A stretch of 21,216 nt of DNA from Pseudomonadota bacterium (GTDB taxonomy: Bacteria; Pseudomonadota; Alphaproteobacteria; Rhizobiales; Hyphomicrobiaceae). The DNA lies in contig JAKALI010000014.1 in NCBI GenBank assembly GCA_021813195.1, forward strand, positions 1 to 21,216. Reading direction: 5' to 3'. Under the pieces are notes generated by a model. It was not told where the DNA came from, ran no database searches, and saw only the letters and a list, made by a program, of their open reading frames with translations. The position numbers and the translations under genes are program-made. Of the stretch, positions 15,241 through 21,216 are shown in pieces. Every line of letters starts with the position of its first letter. Position 1 is the first letter of the stretch.

Positions 15241-16137
15241 ATGGCAGACGCTGCACCCTTCCACGACCGCGACGGCTTCATCTGGTTCGATGGCGCGCTC
15301 GTTCCCTGGCGCGACGCCAAGGTGCACGTCCTGACCCATGCGCTTCATTATGCGAGCGCTGTATTCGAAGGCGAGCGCTCGTATGGCGGAGAAATCTTTA
15401 AGCTGCGCGAACACACGGAGCGACTGATCGCAAGCGGCCGCGCACTTGATTTCGAGATTCCTTATTCCGCCGATGAAATCGACGCGGCGTGCCGGGAGGC
15501 CATCGCAGCGAACGGCCTGACCGATGGCTATGTGCGTCCGATCGCATGGCGCGGCAGCGAGCAGATGGGTGTGTCCGCCCAGAGAAATACGATCCATCTC
15601 GCCATAGCGGCATGGAACTGGGGTTCCTATTTCGACAAGGCAGAGCGGCTGCGCGGCATCCGGGTTGCTCGCGCGCAATACCGGCGTCCAGACCCCGCTA
15701 CCATACCCTCGAAGGCCAAGGCTACGGGACTTTACATGATCTGCACGATCGAAAAGCACCGTGCGGAACGGGCCGGATACGCTGACGCCTTGATGCTCGA
15801 TTGGCGCGGACACGTCGCGGAATGCACCGGAGCCAACGTCTTTTTCATCGCTGACGGTATCATTCACACCCCTGTTCCGGATTGCTTCCTCGACGGCATC
15901 ACGCGCCGCACCGTCATTGATCTTGCCCGTCGGCGCGGCATCAAAGTCGTCGAGCGCACGATCCTCCCGGAGGAATTAGGGACGTTCTCGGAGTGCTTCA
16001 TCACGGGAACGGCCGCTGAAGTTACACCCGTACGTGAGATTGGCGAGCATAACTATCAACCCGGGCGGCTCAGCGAACTCCTGCTCAACGACTACATGGC
16101 GGAGGTGCAACCCAAATCCCGGGCTGCTGCCGAATAA
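15241..16137 (+). CDS. ilvE: Branched-chain amino acid aminotransferase (fold-type IV PLP enzyme)
   Basis: IlvE interconverts leucine, isoleucine and valine with their 2-oxo acids, using glutamate/2-oxoglutarate and PLP. The 298-residue length is typical. The sequence opens with DGFIWFDGALVPWRDAKVHV and LTHALHYASAVFEGERSY. The PLP lysine is K160 in SKAKATGLYM, the PLP-nitrogen glutamate is in AECTGANVFF, and LDGITRRTVIDLA and CFITGTAAEVTPV close the active site. A D-amino-acid aminotransferase or ADC lyase is less likely given the YASAVFEG motif. No strong ribosome binding site precedes this ATG. The gene is divergent from the marR operon. Confidence 0.93.
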   Translation: MADAAPFHDRDGFIWFDGALVPWRDAKVHVLTHALHYASAVFEGERSYGGEIFKLREHTERLIASGRALDFEIPYSADEIDAACREAIAANGLTDGYVRPIAWRGSEQMGVSAQRNTIHLAIAAWNWGSYFDKAERLRGIRVARAQYRRPDPATIPSKAKATGLYMICTIEKHRAERAGYADALMLDWRGHVAECTGANVFFIADGIIHTPVPDCFLDGITRRTVIDLARRRGIKVVERTILPEELGTFSECFITGTAAEVTPVREIGEHNYQPGRLSELLLNDYMAEVQPKSRAAAE

Positions 16138-16266
16138 GGCGTTGCAAAACCGACACCAACTCTGGCGCGAAGCCCAACACGTCACCCAAACGAAGCGACA
16201 TGGGTTGTGTTTCACCGGCTGCTCCGTCACACTTGGACTCGTCCAATGCGCCGGACGAGGTGAGGC

Positions 16267-16548
16267 ATGTCCACACGACAAATTTCCGTCGCACGCTTGC
16301 TGATGGCGCTCGCCATCGCGTTGATCGGGCTCGGAGTGCTATCGGGGCCGATAGCCGCGCAAAGCCTGAGCAATTCCACCGGCCGCGATTGCCAGACCAT
16401 TCGGACTTGCCAGTTTCAAAAGGGCGGAAGCTACCGCGGGTGCATTTCGGCTTACAGCTGCCGGACCTGCCGGTTCGTCCCGGCGCGATGTTCAATCGGT
16501 TCGGCCAAGGGATTGTGCCGCGAAGTGCGCTGCGGCTGGGGCGCTTGA
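16267..16548 (+). CDS. Secreted eight-cysteine small protein
   Basis: A 93-residue protein with a clear signal peptide (hydrophobic core LLMALAIALIGLGVLSG, probable cleavage after PIAA near residue 31). The roughly 60-residue mature part is basic and has eight cysteines: DC, TC, GC, SC, TC, RC, LC and RC, enough for four disulfides. GAGGTGAGG (16258-16266) just before the ATG gives a strong ribosome binding site. I do not recognise a named family; it recalls small secreted proteins seen in Hyphomicrobiales. It converges with a small membrane protein gene 34 bp away. Confidence 0.8.
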   Translation: MSTRQISVARLLMALAIALIGLGVLSGPIAAQSLSNSTGRDCQTIRTCQFQKGGSYRGCISAYSCRTCRFVPARCSIGSAKGLCREVRCGWGA

Positions 16549-16582
16549 GCGCCCCGATCGACGGAAATCAAGGCTTTGCGAG

Positions 16583-16828
16583 CTAATTCGAGCGCGATGC
16601 CACGGCACCATATATCGCCGCCAGAAAACCGCCGAGCAGAATGCCGATTGCTGCGAGAACCATTGGTCCGAGGGTGAAACCTGCCAAATTCGCCGCCCCC
16701 GACAACACAAGCGTCCAGAATACGGCCGGCAGAACCGCGACAACCACAAGGCCGAGTGCGAAATCGCTTGAAGCCGGGGCCTGCTCCCGAGCCTGAAAGC
16801 CGGTTTGGAGAGCGCCGGAAAATTTCAT
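16583..16828 (-). CDS. Small two-helix membrane protein, unknown function
   Basis: The 81-residue product has a polar N-terminus (about 22 residues) and two hydrophobic segments (about 23-46, ALGLVVVAVLPAVFWTLVLSG, and 50-74, FTLGPMVLAAIGILLGG). It ends in a short SRSN tail. A weak GGGATC lies before the ATG. Its membrane pattern and the absence of a better gene on the other strand support it. No family is recognised. Confidence 0.65.
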   Translation of the reverse strand: MKFSGALQTGFQAREQAPASSDFALGLVVVAVLPAVFWTLVLSGAANLAGFTLGPMVLAAIGILLGGFLAAIYGAVASRSN

Positions 16829-17156
16829 TGCGCGCGATCCCTTTGCTTATCAGCCTGCTTCGGCGTCTTGCGAGTAACCCGACACCCAGCGGCACTGAGC
16901 TGCCAAGCCCCGGTCAGCGGTCGAATGATCCCGTGCACAACCTTAACAACCTATTAACGCACAGTAGAAACAGTCATTCCCTGATAATCGACATTAATAT
17001 CGGGTTATCGGGCAAGAACAGCCCCGATTTGCGAACTTCGGCAGTTTTCGATTGCGCAACGCAGCATTGTTGCGCGACACAGCATTCCGGCATATCGACC
17101 GCGATCAAAGCCTTGCGGCCGACGCTCAGCGCAAAGTGTCAATCGGGTATGTTGCG
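16829..17156. other. Upstream region of the PYROXD2-like gene
   Basis: About 330 bp. The central part (about 16930-17010) is AT-rich with a loose inverted repeat GATAA / TTATC and is the probable promoter region. The oxidoreductase frame is open back to a TTG at 17052, but the translation there shows no family similarity. Two 17-bp near-repeats lie at 17052-17086. Confidence 0.5.
17052..17086. repeat. Imperfect tandem repeat, 18-bp period
   Basis: TTGCGCAACGCAGCATT (17052-17068) and TTGCGCGACACAGCATT (17070-17086) match at 15 of 17 positions. They lie 71-105 bp before the preferred GTG start and could be regulator half-sites. Confidence 0.4.
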
Positions 17157-18785
17157 GTGCGGAAGACTCATGACATCGTCATCGTCGGTGGCGGCCACAA
17201 CGGGCTGACGGCGGCCGCTTACCTCGCGCGGGCAGGGCTTGACGTCGTGGTCGTTGAAAAGAACGCCGTCGTCGGCGGCGCGGCAGTCACGGAGGAATTC
17301 CATCCCGGCTTTCGCAATTCCGTTGCCTCTTATACCGTCAGCCTCCTCAACCCCGACGTCATTCGCGACCTTGAGCTGGGGCGCCATGGGCTCAAGATCT
17401 TGGAGCGGCCGGCGGCCAATTTTCTACCTGTCGATTCGAAGCGGGCCTTGTTCTGGCCCTATGGCTTGGCGGAGCGGCAACGCGAGCTGGCCGCGTTCTC
17501 AATCCAAGATGCTGAACGCTATCCTGCCTACGAACGGGCCTTGGACCACGTGGCCCACGTACTGCGTGGGCTTGTTTCCCGTACGCCACCGAACGCCGGC
17601 GGGGGCCTGGGTGCGCTGGCGAATTTGGCTGCAGTAGGCCGTCCGGCGCTCGGCCTCGATGTGCGTCAGAAGCGACTCCTTACAGACCTTTTCACACGCA
17701 GCGCCACCGATTTTCTCGACCAGTGGTTCGAGAATGATCACGTGAAGGCGCTGTTCGCCTTCGACGGCATTGTGGGATCGTATGCGGCTCCCTCCACGCC
17801 CGGCACGGCGTATGTGCTCCTGCACCACTGTTTCGGGGAAGTGAACGGCAAGGCAGGTGTGTGGGGCCATGCCATCGGCGGCATGGGGGCGATCACGGCT
17901 GCGATCGCCCGCTCGGCCGAGGCGTCCGGCGCGAAGATCCGTCTCTCAGCCCCGGTCCACAAGATCCTCGTCGACGAGCAGCGCGCCGCTGGGGTCGTGT
18001 TGCAGGATGGGGAGGAGATTCGCGCGCGCGCCGTGGCTGCCAATGTCGCACCGAAATTCATCGTGCGCGACCTGTTGCCCGAAGCGGCACTGCCAAGCGA
18101 TCTGCGCAATCGTTTCCTCGCGATCCGATCGGGTTCTGGCACCTTCCGTATGAACGTGGCTCTCTCCGAGCTTCCCGATTTCAGCGCCCGTCCCGGTACC
18201 GAGCAACAGCCGCATCACGGCTCCGGCATCGTCATTGCGCCCACCATCGACTACATGGAGCGTGCCTACATCGATGCACGTCGCGTGGGCTTCGCACGCG
18301 AGCCCGTTGTCGAACTGGTGATCGCCTCCACCCTCGACGGATCACTCGCGCCACCCGGCCGTCACGTCGCTACCCTATTTGTACAGCACGCGGCGCCGCA
18401 GTTGCCTAACGGTCGCAGTTGGTCGAATCCACGAGAGAAAGAGCGATTTGCGGATATCGTCATCGAAACCGTGACCCTGCACGCGCCAAACTTCCGCCGC
18501 TCGATATTGGGTCGGCAGATCCTCTCGCCGCTCGATTTGGAGACCCGCTTTGGTTTGATCGACGGCGACATTTTCCACGGTCAGTTGACGCCCGATCAAC
18601 TCTTCTCGCTCCGCCCCATACTGGGCTTCGCGGACTATCGCCTGCCCGTCTCCGGTCTTTATCTCTGTGGCTCGGGTGCCCATCCAGGTGGCGGCGTCAC
18701 GGGTCTCCCCGGACGCAATGCGGCGCGCGAAATCCTGCGCGATTTTCGCCGCCGCTCTGGTCCGCGATGGGAACCGCGCGTGTAG
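17157..18785 (+). CDS. FAD-dependent oxidoreductase, phytoene dehydrogenase / PYROXD2-like
   Basis: This 542-residue flavoprotein has a Rossmann dinucleotide motif at the very start (IVIVGGGHNGLTAAAYLARAG, near residues 6-26) followed by VVEKNAVVGGAA. The middle contains HAIGGMGAITAAIARSAE, a conserved stretch of the phytoene desaturase-like superfamily. The C-terminal FAD-contacting segment is LYLCGSGAHPGGGVTGLPGRNAA (split here as LYLCGSGAHP and GGGVTGLPGRNAA). The closest recognised type is PYROXD2-like; carotenoid synthesis is unlikely because no crt genes are nearby. I start at GTG 17157 because the motif normally lies within about ten residues of the N-terminus; GTG 17136 and TTG 17052 are alternatives. 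Substrate is unknown. A glyoxalase-like gene follows after 31 bp. Confidence 0.88.
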   Translation: MRKTHDIVIVGGGHNGLTAAAYLARAGLDVVVVEKNAVVGGAAVTEEFHPGFRNSVASYTVSLLNPDVIRDLELGRHGLKILERPAANFLPVDSKRALFWPYGLAERQRELAAFSIQDAERYPAYERALDHVAHVLRGLVSRTPPNAGGGLGALANLAAVGRPALGLDVRQKRLLTDLFTRSATDFLDQWFENDHVKALFAFDGIVGSYAAPSTPGTAYVLLHHCFGEVNGKAGVWGHAIGGMGAITAAIARSAEASGAKIRLSAPVHKILVDEQRAAGVVLQDGEEIRARAVAANVAPKFIVRDLLPEAALPSDLRNRFLAIRSGSGTFRMNVALSELPDFSARPGTEQQPHHGSGIVIAPTIDYMERAYIDARRVGFAREPVVELVIASTLDGSLAPPGRHVATLFVQHAAPQLPNGRSWSNPREKERFADIVIETVTLHAPNFRRSILGRQILSPLDLETRFGLIDGDIFHGQLTPDQLFSLRPILGFADYRLPVSGLYLCGSGAHPGGGVTGLPGRNAAREILRDFRRRSGPRWEPRV

Positions 18786-18816
18786 TTGAATGCAACCGGC
18801 ATGACGGAGGCTACGC

Positions 18817-19185
18817 ATGATCATTGGACCCGTGATTCCGGTCTTGCGAATGTTTGACCCCCAAAAGGCGCAGGACTTCTATTCGGACTTCCTGGGTTTC
18901 ACGTGGCTGTGGGAGCATCGGTTTGCCGACGATCTGCCGCTTTATGCAGAAATTGCGCGCGAGGGATGCCGCCTGCACCTTACCGAACACCATGGCGACG
19001 CCACGCCGGGATCAGCAATCCGCATTCCTGTTTCCGACGTCGACGCGCTTGCCAACGAACTTTCGGCCAAGCGCTCCCGGTATGCGAGGCCGCAACCTGA
19101 AAACAAGCCGTGGGGTATGCGAGAATTGACAGTCATCGATCCGTCCGGCAATCGCATCGTGTTTTATCAAGAGCTGAAGGCATGA
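18817..19185 (+). CDS. Glyoxalase / bleomycin-resistance fold (VOC) protein
   Basis: A 122-residue single VOC protein. It starts IGPVIPVLRMFDPQKAQDFYSDFLGF, the usual first beta-alpha-beta unit, and contains RLHLTEHHGDATPGSA and a C-terminal TVIDPSGNRIVFYQ strand. This pattern resembles the bleomycin-resistance subgroup, which binds drugs without catalysis, but other VOC members are metal enzymes, so function is open. GGAGG at 18806-18810 is 6 bases from the ATG. It is probably co-transcribed with the upstream oxidoreductase. Confidence 0.87.
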   Translation: MIIGPVIPVLRMFDPQKAQDFYSDFLGFTWLWEHRFADDLPLYAEIAREGCRLHLTEHHGDATPGSAIRIPVSDVDALANELSAKRSRYARPQPENKPWGMRELTVIDPSGNRIVFYQELKA

Positions 19186-19261
19186 ACGCAGCACGCGTCT
19201 TGCATTCCGCGGGCGAATGGGTGTTGTGGGCATCACCATGATCCGGACCTTTGGATTCCCT

Positions 19262-19678
19262 ATGATCCCTGCGCCAGCCGATATTGACGAATGTGCGCTG
19301 GAAGAGCGCTTCGTGCGCGCCTCGGGACCTGGCGGTCAGAATGTCAACAAAGTCTCCACCGCTGTCGAATTGCGGTTTGATCTCAACCGTGCCCGGGGTC
19401 TAAGCGCCACAACGCGCACGCGGCTTCAACGGCTTGCCGGGCGACGGTTAACAGATGACGGCGTGATCGTCATTCGGGCCGATCGCTTCCGCACCCAAGA
19501 GCGCAATCGTGAAGATGCCCGCGCGCGGTTGGTGGAACTGCTTGAAGCGGCACAGCGCACGCCGCGCCGGCGTATTGCGACCAAACCGACCAAGGCATCG
19601 CGCGAACGGCGGCTCGAAACCAAGAACAAGCGCGGACAGATCAAAAAACTCCGCCGCTCGGATACCACATTCGACTGA
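19262..19678 (+). CDS. arfB: Alternative ribosome rescue factor ArfB (peptidyl-tRNA hydrolase)
   Basis: ArfB (YaeJ) releases peptides from ribosomes stalled on truncated mRNA. The catalytic GGQ is in RASGPGGQNVNKVST, followed by VELRFDL, DGVIVIRADRFRTQERNR and a basic C-terminal tail (KASRERRLETKNKRGQIKKL) that in E. coli ArfB enters the empty mRNA channel. The small size and basic tail distinguish it from RF1/RF2. Start 19262 gives 138 residues, close to the 140 of E. coli; 19238 would add eight. Neither has a strong ribosome binding site. It lies 18 bp before the hydroxypyruvate isomerase gene. Confidence 0.93.
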   Translation: MIPAPADIDECALEERFVRASGPGGQNVNKVSTAVELRFDLNRARGLSATTRTRLQRLAGRRLTDDGVIVIRADRFRTQERNREDARARLVELLEAAQRTPRRRIATKPTKASRERRLETKNKRGQIKKLRRSDTTFD

Positions 19679-19696
19679 CAGGAGCGCACCTCGTCC

Positions 19697-20473
19697 ATGC
19701 CGCGCTTTGCCGCCAATCTCTCGATGCTGTTTACCGATCGTGAATTTCTCGATCGCTTCGCTGCGGCGGCCGCTGCCGGCTTCAAGGCCGTCGAATTTCT
19801 ATTTCCCTACGCATTCGACGCTGCCGACATTCGCGCCCGTCTTGATGAATTTGGCCTCGACCTCGTGCTGTTCAATCTGCCGCCGGGACATTGGGACGAG
19901 GGCGAACGTGGCACCACGGCGCTCAAGGGCCGCGAGGCAGAATTTGCCGCAGGACTCGATTTGGCTCTGACCTACGCCGACGCGCTCGGCTGCAAGCAGT
20001 TGCACGCGATGGCGGGGCTGAGACCGCAGGGCGCGGAGCGCGAGGTTTATCTCGCTAATCTCGACCTCGCCGCCGCGTGGGCCGCGCCGCTCGACATCGA
20101 CATTCTGATCGAGCCCATCAACACGCGCGACATGCCAGGTTATCTGGTGAGCCGCACCGAGGAGGCGCGCGAGATCATCGAGACCGTGGGCCGGGCCAAT
20201 CTTGGCCTACAGTTCGACCTCTATCACCGCCACATCGAACAGGGCGGCGTCTTGGAGGCCATCGGAGAGTTCGCCGCTCTGACCCGACATTACCAATGCG
20301 CGAACCCGCCCGATCGCTCCGAGCCGGGCTGCAACGTCATCGATTATGCGGCGATTTTTGATGCCATCGATGCCACGGGTTACGCGGGATGGATCGGCTG
20401 CGAGTACAAGCCTCGCGCGGGGACTGGGGCCGGCCTATCGTGGCCGCAGGCGTGCGGCGTAACGCTGAGCTGA
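19697..20473 (+). CDS. hyi: Hydroxypyruvate isomerase (Hyi family)
   Basis: A 258-residue TIM-barrel isomerase of the AP endonuclease 2 superfamily. It interconverts hydroxypyruvate and tartronate semialdehyde in glyoxylate metabolism; a 2-oxotetronate isomerase (OtnI) is an alternative. The expected metal and catalytic residues are present: E139 in LIEPIN, D174 in LQFDLYH, Q200 in HYQCAN and E236 in GCEYKP. The segment normally read as RHEP is RSEP (residues 207-210), and the sequence ends GLSWPQACGVTLS. AGGAG at 19680-19684 is 12 bases from the ATG. The neighbouring genes give no glyoxylate pathway context. Confidence 0.9.
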   Translation: MPRFAANLSMLFTDREFLDRFAAAAAAGFKAVEFLFPYAFDAADIRARLDEFGLDLVLFNLPPGHWDEGERGTTALKGREAEFAAGLDLALTYADALGCKQLHAMAGLRPQGAEREVYLANLDLAAAWAAPLDIDILIEPINTRDMPGYLVSRTEEAREIIETVGRANLGLQFDLYHRHIEQGGVLEAIGEFAALTRHYQCANPPDRSEPGCNVIDYAAIFDAIDATGYAGWIGCEYKPRAGTGAGLSWPQACGVTLS

Positions 20474-20602
20474 TTTTAGGCCCGAACCTACCACTTCGAC
20501 CTCTGCGACCGCCTCTTAGCTGTTCATGACCATCGACCTCCGTCTCTGCGACGGCGGACCCAAGAGCGAATCGCTTTACCACCCCTCAAGGATGACGGCG
20601 CG

Positions 20603-21216
20603 ATGAGCACGTCTGCGGTTCAGCGGTCACGCGAGGGCAGGGACATGAATGGCGGCACGCTGAGAGTGCTGGCTTTGACAGCGGCGATGAGTGCTTCAGC
20701 CGGCGCGATGGCTGAGACCACAACCCCACCGGCGACCTTGCAAACCCAAACATCGGGACCGACGCGGATTGAAACGGGCAGTATTGGTCATCGCGATGTC
20801 GCGATTGGAGCTGCGGCACGGAACCTGATCTTACCGGGTGCTTCGCTCGCCGGCACGCATCCCCTTCCGGGTTTGACCGCTGCCCATGCGGCAGTCGGTA
20901 GCGAGACCACCGCGCCGACGCAGCCCGTTGCAAAGCCGTCGCCCGAGGAGCAGGATCGCTCCGTGCTGGCCATGTTCTATCACGCGCGCGGCGATCAGCC
21001 GTTGTGGGTCGATGCCAACGGCTACACACCAAAGGCGCGCGAGGTCATCGCTGTTCTGAAGCGGGCGCATGAGTTCGGACTTGATCCGAAAGACTACGTT
21101 GTGATCGACTTGCCGCCAGCGGGTACGACGCCCACCCCTGCGCAGCTTGCACAAGCTGAAGGTGCCTTGTCTCTCGCTGTGTTGGCCTACGCACGCCATG
21201 CGCGCGGCGGCCTCAT
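20603..21216 (+). CDS. L,D-transpeptidase-like protein, YcbB type (partial, C-terminus beyond right edge)
   Basis: An open frame of 204 codons runs to the edge. It begins with a signal peptide (LRVLALTAAMSASAGAMA near residues 20-36), then a low-complexity Thr/Pro/Ala linker to about residue 110. From there it matches the N-terminal scaffold of YcbB/LdtD-type L,D-transpeptidases: MFYHARGDQPLWVDANGY, AREVIAVLKRAHEFGLDPKDY and AVLAYARHARGGL. The YkuD catalytic domain would lie outside the window, so activity cannot be confirmed. These enzymes make 3-3 cross-links in peptidoglycan in the periplasm. The ATG at 20603 has AAGGA about 10 bases upstream; an ATG at 20645 with AGGGAC just before it is an alternative. 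Confidence 0.83.
   Translation, partial: MSTSAVQRSREGRDMNGGTLRVLALTAAMSASAGAMAETTTPPATLQTQTSGPTRIETGSIGHRDVAIGAAARNLILPGASLAGTHPLPGLTAAHAAVGSETTAPTQPVAKPSPEEQDRSVLAMFYHARGDQPLWVDANGYTPKAREVIAVLKRAHEFGLDPKDYVVIDLPPAGTTPTPAQLAQAEGALSLAVLAYARHARGGL

Noticed and set aside
15031..15867. 278-codon minus-strand ORF opposite ilvE and the marR upstream region
   Set aside because: It is antisense to the conserved ilvE reading frame and its translation shows no recognisable family; a typical GC-rich shadow.

Overview
The window is GC-rich chromosomal DNA of an alphaproteobacterium, most likely of the order Hyphomicrobiales (Rhizobiales). The evidence is gene content and protein style: a PriA / transaldolase / XerC neighbourhood, an ilvE gene divergent from a MarR / OmpR-type regulator / EnvZ-type kinase operon, HolC with a rhizobial-type sequence, and small secreted cysteine-rich proteins. 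I cannot fix the genus. No rRNA, tRNA, insertion sequence, prophage or CRISPR array is visible. Almost all genes are intact; priA is cut by the left edge and an L,D-transpeptidase-like gene by the right edge.

Left part (1-6.2 kb) is housekeeping. It holds priA (-), divergent transaldolase (+), an HU-type nucleoid protein (-) with its own terminator, xerC (+), a DUF2177-type membrane protein (-) and aspartate-semialdehyde dehydrogenase asd (-). A 445-bp non-coding stretch rich in inverted repeats separates the HU gene from xerC.

Middle part (6.3-12.2 kb) is more accessory. A helix-turn-helix protein with a GrlR-like C-terminal half sits behind an AT-rich promoter carrying a perfect 9-bp inverted repeat. 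It is followed by about 550 bp without a convincing gene, then prfC (RF3), a secreted four-cysteine protein with a strong terminator, a structured non-coding stretch, holC, a 37-residue small ORF with a good ribosome binding site, a TetR regulator, and a two-helix membrane protein with a beta-rich domain that recalls the Cap15 (2TM beta-barrel) effector architecture. The TetR and 2TM genes are 7 bp apart and look co-transcribed.

Right part (12.2-21.2 kb) contains the marR / response regulator / histidine kinase operon (-), in which the first two genes overlap in a TAATG. The kinase lacks the usual H-box proline and the regulator lacks one residue before its conserved DDYVTKPF segment. Divergent ilvE (+) follows, then a secreted eight-cysteine protein, a small two-helix membrane protein (-), and a forward series: a PYROXD2-like FAD oxidoreductase, a glyoxalase-fold protein, the ribosome rescue hydrolase ArfB, hydroxypyruvate isomerase and the partial L,D-transpeptidase-like gene.

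The observations most worth following up are the Cap15-like 2TM protein with its TetR partner, the HTH-GrlR fusion with its operator-like repeat, the structured element upstream of holC, the 37-residue ORF, and the atypical two-component pair. None could be tested by database search here.
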